A stretch of DNA of 64,000 nucleotides, from the NCBI RefSeq assembly GCF_016587375.1, contig NZ_BNJG01000003.1, positions 186,001 through 250,000 on the forward strand. Direction: 5' to 3'. How positions within the stretch are numbered: the first letter of the stretch is position 1; every line of letters begins with the position of its first letter. Shown here one piece after another: positions 8,332-17,150 of the stretch. Made by a program: the position numbers and the translations under genes. A model generated the notes under the pieces. It saw nothing but the letters and a program-made list of their open reading frames with translations. It was not told the origin of the DNA and made no database searches. Origin of the DNA: Ktedonobacter robiniae. GTDB lineage: Bacteria; Chloroflexota; Ktedonobacteria; Ktedonobacterales; Ktedonobacteraceae.

Positions 8332-10098
8332 TCACAGGTCGAGCATAATCTCTCCCTCAGGTTGGGAGCAGCAAATCAATAGGGTTCCTTCGGCAGGCCG
8401 TTCGAGTGGCTCTGGCTGGTAGCTGGCGCTGCCCGCAATCAGCCCGCTTTCACAGCTATGACAGACTCCTGTCCGGCATGACCACCTCACTGGCACATCG
8501 CAGGCCTCGGCGAGTTCGAGCAGGCTCTGGAACGCGGGAACCCAATGAACACTGAGGCCACTGCGAGCGAACGAGACCAGCGGCCCCATGCCGGACGATC
8601 CGGCCGGTGGGTGTGGTGGAAGACTCGGTCTGGTGTAAACCACTCCGGGTGTGCTGGAAGGAGTCGGGCCGAAAATCTCTGTGTATACATGATCCGTGGT
8701 AATGCCCCAGGCAACGAGACCGGTGGTTAGATCTTGCAGGAACGCGGCAGGCCCACACAGATAGAAGTCCGCCTCGCGCGGCACGCCAAGCGCTTTAAGC
8801 ACTGTGACACTGAGATGTCCAGGAGCGTCGAAGTCCAGACCAGGCCGATCCTCTTGCCCTGGCCGGCTGTAGAGGATGTAGCTGTGGCTGTGGGGCAGCG
8901 TCGTGAGGCTGCGGCGGGCTTCCTGTGCAAAGGGGTGTTCGTCGTGGTTCCGTGCTCCGAACAGCCACCAGACGTCCCGGGGTGATGCCTCGGCGGCGAG
9001 GGTATGCAGCATAGCCATCATGGGAGTCGCCCCCACGCCAGCACTGAGCAGAACAACGGGACTCTTGCTCTGGCGGAGCGTGAAGGCGCCCCGTGGGGCA
9101 CTCACCTCTAAAACGTCGCCAACATGCACCTGGGTATGCACGTAGGTGCTGGCTGCGCCGTTCGCCTCTTGCTTGACACTCACCCGGTAGTGGTCGACAC
9201 TTGGCGCGTCAGAGAGCGAGTAGTTGCGTAAGAGAGGGGGACTGTCAGGCCTGGGTCGCAGACGCAGCACCACGAACTGGCCGGGCAAGGCAGCGGCGAG
9301 AGGATGCTCGTCTGCTGATTCAAAGACGAGTGAGACGATGCTCCTGCTCTCTCGTTCCATGCGGGATACGCGCATGGGGCGAAACCCTGGCCATGCCGGG
9401 GGCGGGCCGCTCACCTGGGTGAGTCCAGGGTTTCCGCTAGCCGTCTTCTCGCTCAGCGCCTGCTCGAGCAGAGCCTGGAAGGACGTCCGCCACCCTGGAC
9501 TCAAAGCGGGGAGACGCAACGCACGCTCCAGTTGCTCACGGGAATGACGACCCAGGTAGAGCATCGCGTCGATCTCCTCCACGGTCATGTGCTCCGGGCC
9601 ATCAGCGACCTTCACGATCTTGTTTCCGGCTTCTACCTCGCCTTCTTGCAGCACACGCAGGTAAAAGCCCGGTTTCTTGTGTGAAACCAGCAGCGCAGGC
9701 ATCTGGGGGTTGTTCATACGGATGCCGACCCGGTAGCAGGTAACGCGCGGTTGCGTGACCTCAAAGAGCGCGCCGCCGATCTGGTACTGGTCGCCGATGC
9801 ACACCTCTTCGTCGGACAGACCCTCGACGGTAAAATTCTCCCCGAACTGTCCGAACACGAAGTCATTGCGGTTGAGCTGGCGCTCCCAGTAATGATAGGA
9901 CTCTATCTGGTAGACGAAGACCGCCCGCTGTTCTCCTCCGTGTCCGGCCAGGTCTCCTTGCCCATCACCATCGATGTTGAGCCGCCGCACCATCCGCCGG
10001 CCCTGAACAGGCTTCTTCCAGACGGCGGTGCGCACCATCTCACCACGCCAGGCGATGTCGCGGGGCAGACCAACGTTCACCGAGAGCAGTCGTGGCAT
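8332..10098 (-). CDS. MOSC domain / ferredoxin reductase / 2Fe-2S ferredoxin fusion
   Basis: 588 residues. Residues about 1-160 are a YiiM-like MOSC domain with HGGEQRAVFVYQIESYHYWE, FGENFTVEGL and PRVTCYRVGIR, whose Cys is the expected Mo-cofactor ligand. A 3-alpha helical segment follows (about 160-215). Residues about 235-470 are a ferredoxin-NADP reductase module with LRNYSLSD for flavin and LLSAGVGATPMMAML and CGPAAFLQDL for NAD(P). Residues about 500-588 are a plant-type ferredoxin with CRTGVCHSCESG and a later Cys, binding 2Fe-2S. Family knowledge suggests electron transfer from NAD(P)H to a Mo-linked N-hydroxylated substrate reduction, like YiiM/YcbX. AAGGAAGGTGAG precedes the ATG. 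Confidence 0.9.
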   Translation of the reverse strand: MPRLLSVNVGLPRDIAWRGEMVRTAVWKKPVQGRRMVRRLNIDGDGQGDLAGHGGEQRAVFVYQIESYHYWERQLNRNDFVFGQFGENFTVEGLSDEEVCIGDQYQIGGALFEVTQPRVTCYRVGIRMNNPQMPALLVSHKKPGFYLRVLQEGEVEAGNKIVKVADGPEHMTVEEIDAMLYLGRHSREQLERALRLPALSPGWRTSFQALLEQALSEKTASGNPGLTQVSGPPPAWPGFRPMRVSRMERESRSIVSLVFESADEHPLAAALPGQFVVLRLRPRPDSPPLLRNYSLSDAPSVDHYRVSVKQEANGAASTYVHTQVHVGDVLEVSAPRGAFTLRQSKSPVVLLSAGVGATPMMAMLHTLAAEASPRDVWWLFGARNHDEHPFAQEARRSLTTLPHSHSYILYSRPGQEDRPGLDFDAPGHLSVTVLKALGVPREADFYLCGPAAFLQDLTTGLVAWGITTDHVYTEIFGPTPSSTPGVVYTRPSLPPHPPAGSSGMGPLVSFARSGLSVHWVPAFQSLLELAEACDVPVRWSCRTGVCHSCESGLIAGSASYQPEPLERPAEGTLLICCSQPEGEIMLDL

Positions 10099-11193
10099 AA
10101 AATCTCACCTTCCTTTATCCCGTCTAAACTCCAACAGTCTTGTTCAGACCATCTACCCTACCTACGAAGTCCACCTACCCTACCTACCGATCATTTCTAT
10201 CAACAACGTCACATGCACTTCTCAGCGATGGCTCAACCTTTGTGAACACCGCTGTAGGAACCGTATGTTCCTGTACATTGAGATTCACGTTTTCTTCGTA
10301 CACACTGGCTCATCTGCCTGCACTAACAGGGGGGTGAGCCAGTTTTTTCATGTCTTTTTTTGAAGACACAAGAAGGAGCATTCCCTATACTTCGAGAAGA
10401 TACATGCTATTGCTTTCTGCTGAAAGAAATAGAGGCCTTCACCAGCCTCTACAAAACAGAGACCCGGGGCTGGTTCGTGGAGTTTACCAACGCCCCATCT
10501 AACGTGACAGATCAGGAGCATGGCTACCAACACGTTTTTCCTGGCTAGGTCCTTGCCCGCATCGAAGGCTTTGACGCGAATAAAGAGCTCTTCCAGCCCT
10601 TTGGCCCCTGCCTTCACACCCCATCGCATCCAACCCAGGCAGGCCCTCGCAACCACACAAGGCGAGGCACACTGCCCATGAATACCTGTAGCCCCCTCCT
10701 TCTCCAATGCCGTGGTCCCCCTTCAATCTTTACCACACCATTCCAATCACAACAGTTCTTCACAGAAGAAGGAGAACACCTTCAAAAGAACGCCGTACCC
10801 GGTGGAAACAACAAGCCCGTTTCAAGAGCGTTTTTTTGAACAGATATCACACAGATAGTAGAATACAAAATTTTGGTAATCCCTCCCAAGGAGCAGAGGA
10901 GCAAAGTATTGCCTTCGTTCACGCATGTGTTCACAGGCTCAAGCCTCGAAGTGCATGATAGTTGGTGCCCTTCCTGATGGATAGAGAGAAAAGTCATAAC
11001 ACGAGAAGTGATAGTGTCTGGCTATATTGTTGCTCCCTCTCAAACTGTCACCCCCAAAGAGGACCCATACGTGTAGCTTCTAAGCGCGACAAGCACACAA
11101 ACTGCATGTTCTTATGCTCGCCACCACTTCACGCGCTCATATTTGGAGCCTGACAACGGTGCCCATCGCAAAGAATAGACAGGAACTTATAAC
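10099..11193. other. Gene-poor 1.1-kb intergenic region
   Basis: No credible gene is visible. Just upstream of the MOSC fusion, CTACCCTACCTAC occurs twice (about 10150 and 10175) about 24 bases apart, which could be an operator pair for that gene. A terminator-like hairpin sits at 10304-10348. The remainder has scattered short frames with no family resemblance. Confidence 0.5.
10304..10348 (+). terminator. Rho-independent terminator-like hairpin, no obvious gene upstream
   Basis: ACTGGCTCA at 10304-10312 pairs with TGAGCCAGT at 10335-10343 and is followed by a run of T residues. Read on the plus strand this is a classic intrinsic terminator. No plus-strand gene precedes it, so it could end a small RNA or a decayed transcript starting near 10200. 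Confidence 0.55.
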
Positions 11194-11973
11194 ATGAATG
11201 CAACCAGGCAGAAGTCAAAGATCATTACACGGAGTGTGGAGATCGAGGGATATCCTATACACTATCGAGTCATTGGAGAGGATATGACGCAGGAAGCCAT
11301 CATTCTGGTACATGGACTGAGCGGCTCAACGCTTTGGTGGACTCATAATATTTTTGCGCTGGCACAGGATTATCGCGTCTACCTTATCGACCTTCCCGGC
11401 TTTGGCACAATGCGTCGCCTGGCGCGTCAGTTTACGCTGGCGAAGGCCGCCACCTGGGTGCTGGCATGGATGAAGGCGGTTGGGATTGAGCGGGCGCACC
11501 TGGTAGGGCATTCGATGGGTGGATACATCTGTATGCACCTGGCTGCGACCTATCCTGAACGCGTGATGAGAATGATACTTGTCTCGCCCGCCGTACAACC
11601 CCAATTTCACTCGATTCTGGGCTACATGCGTCCTTTAATCCTATCAACTCGTTATGTTCGGCCCACATTCTTACCCTTGCTTCTTTATGACGCATTACGG
11701 GCGGGACCACGCCTGCTCCTACGAGCCACACGTGACCTGATCCTACTTGACCTCAACGAAGAGCTATCTACCATCTGTCAGCCTACACTGCTCGTCTGGG
11801 GTGAACATGATATTGTCGTTCCACTCACCACTGGTATTCAACTTCGGCAGACACTCCCCAATGCGCAACTGCTGATTCTCCAAAAGGCCGGGCATGTGAG
11901 CATGTTTGATCGTCCCCTGGTTTTCAATCAGGCCGCTCTGGCCTTTTTACAGGGCGACCTGGTTGGCAGTTGA
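11194..11973 (+). CDS. Alpha/beta-hydrolase
   Basis: 259 residues of a complete alpha/beta-hydrolase fold. ILVHGLSGSTLWW supplies the oxyanion-hole HG motif, GHSMGGYICMHLA the nucleophile elbow Ser near residue 108, VWGEHDIVVPL the acid Asp, and QKAGHVSMFDRP the catalytic His. The substrate is unknown; lipases, esterases and C-C hydrolases share this pattern. No signal peptide, so it is probably cytoplasmic. Its last 50 bases overlap the 3' end of the convergent hydrolase at 11924-12751, to which it is distantly similar. Confidence 0.88.
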   Translation: MNATRQKSKIITRSVEIEGYPIHYRVIGEDMTQEAIILVHGLSGSTLWWTHNIFALAQDYRVYLIDLPGFGTMRRLARQFTLAKAATWVLAWMKAVGIERAHLVGHSMGGYICMHLAATYPERVMRMILVSPAVQPQFHSILGYMRPLILSTRYVRPTFLPLLLYDALRAGPRLLLRATRDLILLDLNEELSTICQPTLLVWGEHDIVVPLTTGIQLRQTLPNAQLLILQKAGHVSMFDRPLVFNQAALAFLQGDLVGS

Positions 11974-12751
11974 GAAAGCTCTGTACGGCCTGTGCCAACC
12001 TGGCAGGCGAATTATAGTTGACATCATGTGCCGCACCTTCAATTGCCAGGAATTGCCCCTGGGGAAGCTTGTCGGTTACCTCTTGCGCCCAGCCTGAAGG
12101 GACAATAGTATCACGTGTGCCACGAATGACCAGGGTCGGAACCTGCATATGGGGCAGGCACTCTTCTATACGATCCCGCAAGCCAGAGCGAAACACGGCA
12201 ATGAAACGTCGCACGCCAATGTCGAAAAAGTCACGCAGGACAATCGGGTAGAGCGAGAATGGCTCGAATGCCAGGTTCACCAACCAGCGCCCAATCTGCT
12301 GATGCGCTGTACGCGCGTGAGCATCCATCGTTGGCCCAACCAGCACTGCTCGCATGAGACGCTCGGGATAACGGAGCGCAAACTGTGCAATAATCTGGCA
12401 GCCAAGCGAGTTACCAACGAGAACAGCCTGCTCTATTCCCAGGCAATCCATCCAGCGTGCGAGCATATCCGCGAAATCGGGTAGTGTGAGATTGTACGAA
12501 GGTTTACTACTAAGGCCATAGCCAGGCAAATCAGGGACAAGCACCTGGTAGAACGGGGCAAGATGCTCGGCTGTCGGCAACATGTAGCGACTACACACCG
12601 CTAATCCATGAATGAGGATAATAACTTCTTGAGAAGTGGGAACCAGTTGAGAGGCGTAATAATGAATGGAATAGTCTTGCATCTCTACAAGGCAACTACG
12701 TAAGGTTTTATTTTCGGGTTTTTTCTTTGATTTTCTCATTTTGACACTCAT
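11924..12751 (-). CDS. Alpha/beta-hydrolase, convergent paralogue
   Basis: About 275 residues. IILIHGLAVCSRYM, PDLPGYGLSSKP, VGNSLGCQIIAQFALRYPERLM (nucleophile Ser in GNSLG), VIRGTRDTIVP (Asp) and EGAAHDVNYNSP (His) give a full catalytic set. ATG 12751 is chosen; an upstream GTG at 12760 and an ATG at 12739 are alternatives and none has a strong ribosome binding site. The N-terminus is Lys-rich. The tail overlaps the neighbouring plus-strand hydrolase by 50 bases, so transcription of the two may interfere. Substrate unknown. Confidence 0.85.
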   Translation of the reverse strand: MSVKMRKSKKKPENKTLRSCLVEMQDYSIHYYASQLVPTSQEVIILIHGLAVCSRYMLPTAEHLAPFYQVLVPDLPGYGLSSKPSYNLTLPDFADMLARWMDCLGIEQAVLVGNSLGCQIIAQFALRYPERLMRAVLVGPTMDAHARTAHQQIGRWLVNLAFEPFSLYPIVLRDFFDIGVRRFIAVFRSGLRDRIEECLPHMQVPTLVIRGTRDTIVPSGWAQEVTDKLPQGQFLAIEGAAHDVNYNSPARLAQAVQSFLNCQPGRPVKRPERPD

Positions 12752-12898
12752 CACATACACCGCTTTAGTATCATATCAATTGTACGTAGCTCATTGGTCA
12801 AATCGTTTCATAAAGGTCTGCCTATTTCATAGCGCAAGGGAAGCTACGTCTCTCTTTATTAAGAGGGAAATAGTCTCCAAGATAAGAGGAGGTCAACG

Positions 12899-13051
12899 AT
12901 GACAACGACGAAGTCTGCTCACTCTTCTGATGATGCTGACGATCTCGATGCCCCTGGCAAGAACGCAGCCGGGTCAGATAAGACGATCCTCCATGAGGTG
13001 GCTCATCACTTTGGCATAGAGCACGAAGAAATGCCGATCTGGATTCAATAA
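12899..13051 (+). CDS. 50-residue mini-zincin-like peptide
   Basis: ATG 12899 is preceded by AGAGGAGG at an ideal distance. The 50-residue product has an acidic, Ser/Asp-rich first half and then LHEVAHHFGIEHEE. The HExxHxxGxxH-type signature matches the C-terminal motif of minimal zincin-like metallopeptidases (DUF/Zincin_1 families, normally about 110-130 residues). The rest of that fold is absent, so this is either a deletion product with a new N-terminus or a tiny metal-binding peptide. A full peptidase activity is unlikely. The excellent ribosome binding site argues that it is still translated. Confidence 0.55.
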   Translation: MTTTKSAHSSDDADDLDAPGKNAAGSDKTILHEVAHHFGIEHEEMPIWIQ

Positions 13052-13113
13052 GGGGAAAACAGCAGAAGAAATCTTCCTTGTGGGTACGACTCCTCAGGAT
13101 GTAATGTGCAGGC

Positions 13114-13266
13114 AAAAAAGGCTGAATGGCAATCTTCCCATGACTAGTTGCGCTTCGGGTCGGGGAGTTCGTCGTGCCATGTCGGTGTTCCTGCTTGCAA
13201 AAAAGCCTGCTTCATCGCTTCGGCCTACACCTGCTGCCAAGGCAAGTTTGCCATTCAGCCTTTTTT
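13114..13266. repeat. Long inverted repeat with 115-base interior
   Basis: AAAAAAGGCTGAATGGCAA (13114-13132) is perfectly complementary to 13248-13266. The outer ends are A6 on the left and T8 on the right, so each strand would end in a stem followed by U residues. The interior (13133-13247) has no reading frame of note. It may be a structured RNA with terminator or a MITE-like element; no match to 6S, SRP or RNase P RNA was recognised. Together with the tRNA-like sequence it fills 13052-13442. Confidence 0.5.
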
Positions 13267-13324
13267 TTAACGTGTTTTGTCCCAACACGTCCCGTTTTCA
13301 TGCAGATCTCCTAGCAAACCTGGG

Positions 13325-13396
13325 AACTTACGGAAGGAGTTGAACCTTCGTCTTTCAGTCGCAAGGCCTGGCGCTCTACCTCTGAGCTACGTATGC
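13325..13396 (-). tRNA. Degenerate tRNA (pseudo-tRNA)
   Basis: The minus strand folds with canonical spacing: perfect D stem GCTC/GAGC with loop AGAGGTA, perfect T arm GAAGG-TTCAACT-CCTTC, and an acceptor stem with one A-A mismatch and one G-U pair. The anticodon stem CCAGG/ACTGA has two mismatches and position 33 is C instead of U, with TTG at the anticodon position. This looks like a decayed tRNA, not a working one. It is adjacent to the divergent small gene at 13443. Confidence 0.5.
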
Positions 13397-13401
13397 AGAT
13401 A

Positions 13402-13424
13402 TATAATTGGCATATACTGTATAT
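13402..13424 (+). promoter_or_regulatory. TATAAT box overlapping an AT-rich palindrome
   Basis: TATAAT at 13402-13407 is followed by ATATACTGTATAT (13412-13424), a near-perfect dyad at the expected transcription start of the small gene at 13443. It could be a repressor site; no matching -35 is obvious. Confidence 0.4.
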
Positions 13425-13442
13425 ATGAAAAGGGGGATTTTT

Positions 13443-13661
13443 ATGTTTGAGCGATGCCAGAAAAAACACGACTTTTTGCAACGTGAGCTAAACACCATAG
13501 AAGCTGCACTTAAACAGGTAAGTACTCAACCAGACGAAGAATCCTATATGCGTTGCCTGCAACAGGCGCTCATGCATCTCCTCACAATGCAATCTACTCT
13601 AGAATACTTCGTAACCGATGTACGAGCGGAACTAGCGGAATTAGAGGAGAAGACCCTTTAA
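13443..13661 (+). CDS. Small coiled-coil hypothetical protein
   Basis: 72 residues starting MFERCQKKHDFLQREL. ATG 13443 is preferred over upstream in-frame starts because AGGGGGA lies directly before it. The whole chain is predicted helical with heptad-like spacing (DFLQRELNTIEAAL, VTDVRAELAELEEK) and no Cys pair or membrane segment. No family is recognised. It is transcribed from its own promoter region and ends at a strong shared terminator. Confidence 0.6.
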   Translation: MFERCQKKHDFLQRELNTIEAALKQVSTQPDEESYMRCLQQALMHLLTMQSTLEYFVTDVRAELAELEEKTL

Positions 13662-13665
13662 CGAC

Positions 13666-13712
13666 CGGTGCTTTCATCCCTCCCTCTTTGAGGGGGAGGG
13701 ATGAAAGCACCG
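13666..13712. terminator. 19-bp bidirectional terminator hairpin
   Basis: CGGTGCTTTCATCCCTCCC at 13666-13684 pairs perfectly with 13694-13712 around a nine-base loop. It lies between the small plus-strand gene and the convergent histidine kinase and can serve both. Confidence 0.75.
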
Positions 13713-13763
13713 ATCCTTTCCGCATACTTTTTTGAAATGACGCACATCGTGTTCTTTCCCTGC

Positions 13764-16685
13764 TCAGGCATCCCTCTTCTTGGGAAGAGTCACCGTAAAG
13801 GTCGATCCTTTCCCGACGGTGCTGTCCACGGTGATGGTTCCCTCATGACGCTTGACGATCTCCGCCACAATGTAGAGTCCCATGCCCAAACCAGGGATCG
13901 CTTTCTGCCTGGGACCAGAAGCCCGATAGAACCGTTCAAAGATTTTGTCACGCTGCTCTCGTGGGATGCCCAGGCCATGATCGCAGATACGGACCGTGAC
14001 CGTCTCTTCGGAGGTACTCAGGTCCATCTCGACCGTCTCTGCACCGGGAGAATACTTGATGGCATTGCTGATCAGATTGGTGAAGACCTGTCCGAGCCGA
14101 TCTTTGTCTCCGACGAGTGAGCACGGTGCCGCACCACGCACCACAATGGCATGTGTCGTACTGAGCTGCTGCATCGTTTCTGCCACCTCATGGAGCGTCG
14201 CATCAAGATCGACCGTCTCCCGGACGTACTCCAACCTGCCTGCCTGGATCTTGGAGACATCCAATAACTCTTCAATCAGGCGTTCCAGTTGCTTGACAGG
14301 CCCCTCTACCCTGGTAAGCGCTGTGGCAGCCTCGTGATGAGATTGCCTTTCCAGTCGTTTTTGCACCAGCTGGATCTGCATCTTTAAGGCGGCGAGCGGG
14401 TTCCTCAGTTCATGGCTGGCCATGCTGATAAAATCATCTTTGCGTTGTTCCAGTTCCTTGCGGGCAGAATTATCCAGCACAAAGGCGATTGCTTGGAATG
14501 GGTGATGCTGTAAGACGACACCACCTACGAGTACTGGAAGACGGCTGCCATCTTTACACACGTACTCTTTCTCATACGTCGTAGACTGCTGAGTGGCAAG
14601 TTCCTGATGGGCCTGCTGGGTACGAGCCAGGTAGTCTGGAGGCGTCATGTGCATCCAGTTCATGTTCCCTTCACGCAGGTCTTCGCGGGTATAGCCGGTC
14701 ATGCGCAGAAAGGTGTCGTTCGCGTCCACAATCTGCTCTCCTTCGATGATATTGATCCCGATAATGCTGGAGTTCATCAGGACGCTCGCGCGCTCCTGAC
14801 TCTGGCGTAAGGCTTCCTCCGTCCGTTTCTGATCGTCGATGTCAGTGATAGTCCCAAACCACTTGACGATCTGACCGGTGTCATTGCGTACCGGCATGGC
14901 GCGGGCTAAGAACCAGCGATAGGCCCCGGTCTGGCTATTTCTGAAACGCTCTTCGTGCTCATACATTCCTCCCGTGTCCAGGGCCTGCTGCCAGAGCGCT
15001 CGGGTGCCTTCCCGATCATCGGGATGGATGAACGAGAGAGGAGCCCATCGGTCGCTTTGCATGTGCTCAACCGTAACCCCCATGTAGTCACACCAGCGCT
15101 GGTTTATATACTCGTGCTGGCCATTTGGGCGCGTCGTCCACACCATCTGCGGCACCGTTTCGGCCAGCACCCGCCAGTTCTCCTCGCTGATTTTGATTTT
15201 CTGTTCAGCCTGTTTCTGCTCATCGATGTCAGTGGTAGTGCCAAAATATTTCAGGATCGTGCCCTGCGCATCTTTGAACGGTGCTCCTCTGGCAAGAAAC
15301 CAACGATAGTCTCCGGTGGTACCATTGCGCAGGCGCTGTTCCGCTTCATAGGGTCTGCCTGCCTGGACGGCGCTCTGCCACCCCGCCAGGACGCGTTGCT
15401 GGTCATCGGGGTGGATGGCCTGGAGCCAGCCGTCCCCCTGGTATTGTTGGGAGGTCATGTCGGTATAATCGCACCAGCGTGAGTTCGCGTATTCAGCAGA
15501 ACCATCGGGGCACATGATCCAGACAAATTGGGGGATGGCATCGATCAGGGAACGCAGTTCTGCTTCGGCCCGCTTTTTGTCATGAATATCGGTGCAGGTA
15601 CCAACATATTTGAGGATCGTACCCTGCGCATCGGTGTAGGGTGTTGCTTGCATCAGGAACCAGCGATACTCCCCGGTCGTGCCCTGGCGCAGGCGCTGTT
15701 CCGTTTCATAGGGCTCGCCGTTCTGGACGGCGCGCTGCCATGTCTGCAGGACGCGTTGCCGGTCCTCCGGATGCGTACACTGCATCCATCCCTCCCCCTG
15801 GGCCTCTTCGGTGCTCAGGCCCGTATAATCGCGCCAGCGTTGATTATACGAGTCGACGTACCCGTCCGGTCGCCCCGTCCACACCAACTGGGGAATGGCA
15901 TCAATGAGGGCATGGATGTCTCTTTCAGCTCGCTTGCGCGCGGTGATGTCGATGCCGGCGATGACGAGGTACTCGACGTGGTGATTCGCATCCATGTGGG
16001 GGGTAATCACGCTCTCAAAGGAAAGGAGCATCCCTTCCCTCGGGCAAATCAGGGCCTCGAAACACACCGTTTCTCCCCTGCTGGCTCGCGCGATGGCTGC
16101 GCGGAGCCGCTCTTGACTGGCAGGAGCAAAGGACCACCAGGGGGTCTCGGCCAGCGGTTTGCCAATCACCTCCTCGCGTCGGACCTGCGCGTCATCTAAC
16201 GGGACCGCATTGATGTCCAACACGATCCCCTCGGGCGTCAGAATCCCGATCCTGGTATGCAAGCCATCCAGGTCATCGATGCAGAGGCGCTCGCCCTGGG
16301 GAAACGTCTCCTGGCGTGGTGCTGGTGCTCTCATCTGGTGGAATTGCAACGTGAGTCCCCCAACGGTCGGAGTGAGTTGCGCGTGCAGCCAGTTCCGGGT
16401 CATAGGAGACCAATACTCCACTTCGTTCGGTTCTTTGGTTTGCCTGGTCCTGCGCATAGCCTGATAGAGTGAGGGGCTCACCAGTTGGGGAGCATAGCGC
16501 CAGAACCTGTTCCCAAGGCATTCCTCGGGTGGTGCTCCGGTGATGGCCTGCGCGCTCGCATTGGCATACATTATGGTCTCAGCGTCATCGACGACAAAGA
16601 AGGCATCAGGAAGGGTCTCAAGAATGGTGAGGAGCGTCTCACGCGACCCAGGAGTAAGACGCTTGGTTTGCTTGGTATTGGACAT
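13764..16685 (-). CDS. Six-PAS sensor histidine kinase
   Basis: 973 residues. Six PAS-type domains are readable in order: an N-terminal PAS (about 15-130), an extra PAS with RIGILTPEGIVLDINAV (about 140-255), IDAIPQLVWTGRPDGYV, IDAIPQFVWIMCPDGS, ETVPQMVWTTRPNGQ, and SSIIGINIIEGE. HisKA ISMASHELRNPLAAL and HATPase_c with NLISNAIKYSP, DHGLGIP and GLGMGLY follow. No membrane segments. AAAGGAGAGG precedes the ATG. About 40 bases upstream match the paralogue at 6062, so both inherited the same promoter-proximal sequence. Several PAS modules are near copies of one another, consistent with tandem duplication. The response partner is not encoded nearby. Confidence 0.93.
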   Translation of the reverse strand: MSNTKQTKRLTPGSRETLLTILETLPDAFFVVDDAETIMYANASAQAITGAPPEECLGNRFWRYAPQLVSPSLYQAMRRTRQTKEPNEVEYWSPMTRNWLHAQLTPTVGGLTLQFHQMRAPAPRQETFPQGERLCIDDLDGLHTRIGILTPEGIVLDINAVPLDDAQVRREEVIGKPLAETPWWSFAPASQERLRAAIARASRGETVCFEALICPREGMLLSFESVITPHMDANHHVEYLVIAGIDITARKRAERDIHALIDAIPQLVWTGRPDGYVDSYNQRWRDYTGLSTEEAQGEGWMQCTHPEDRQRVLQTWQRAVQNGEPYETEQRLRQGTTGEYRWFLMQATPYTDAQGTILKYVGTCTDIHDKKRAEAELRSLIDAIPQFVWIMCPDGSAEYANSRWCDYTDMTSQQYQGDGWLQAIHPDDQQRVLAGWQSAVQAGRPYEAEQRLRNGTTGDYRWFLARGAPFKDAQGTILKYFGTTTDIDEQKQAEQKIKISEENWRVLAETVPQMVWTTRPNGQHEYINQRWCDYMGVTVEHMQSDRWAPLSFIHPDDREGTRALWQQALDTGGMYEHEERFRNSQTGAYRWFLARAMPVRNDTGQIVKWFGTITDIDDQKRTEEALRQSQERASVLMNSSIIGINIIEGEQIVDANDTFLRMTGYTREDLREGNMNWMHMTPPDYLARTQQAHQELATQQSTTYEKEYVCKDGSRLPVLVGGVVLQHHPFQAIAFVLDNSARKELEQRKDDFISMASHELRNPLAALKMQIQLVQKRLERQSHHEAATALTRVEGPVKQLERLIEELLDVSKIQAGRLEYVRETVDLDATLHEVAETMQQLSTTHAIVVRGAAPCSLVGDKDRLGQVFTNLISNAIKYSPGAETVEMDLSTSEETVTVRICDHGLGIPREQRDKIFERFYRASGPRQKAIPGLGMGLYIVAEIVKRHEGTITVDSTVGKGSTFTVTLPKKRDA

Positions 16686-17150
16686 ACGGTGGTACCTCTC
16701 CTTTTCACGTACCCCCCCATCCCTGAGAACGAAGAAGCATTCCTGCTCAAACCGAAAGCACGTCTAGTGAAATGATGTGATACCTGTGAGAAACAAGCAA
16801 GCTGGACTGGACTCCAGTACCAGGCCTCGAAGGAGAAATGCCTATACGCCTCTATTTATATTTTACTATATTCGTGCGGAAATAAATGCATAAGAAGTTT
16901 TTGGAGAAAATTGACTGGAAGGAGTCCTATCTTTGTCATGGTAAAGTTTTTCTTTTTCAGATATCCTTCTTAATGTAAACGTTTCTACAGACAAATGAGG
17001 AGCAAGCAGGCGTCCCCGTTTTCTTGTTCTTTTAGAGCAGGAATATATGGCTCGCTCTTGAAAAGAATTGCAGTTTTTTTGCATCTTCCTTCATTTGCCA
17101 GTAGAGACATAGTACATGCCTTGTAAACGAATGGAAAGGAAATCTTACCT
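16686..17150. other. AT-rich divergent intergenic region
   Basis: 465 bases between the histidine kinase and the small peptide ORF, expected to hold both promoters. No conserved gene or clear terminator is seen. Confidence 0.45.

Noticed and set aside
10348..10707. 119-residue minus-strand gene
   Set aside because: No family resemblance, no ribosome binding site and composition like non-coding sequence.
13114..13266. SRP, 6S or RNase P RNA
   Set aside because: UGCUGCCAAGGCA looks slightly like SRP RNA, but the GGAAG-type apical loop and other conserved blocks are missing.
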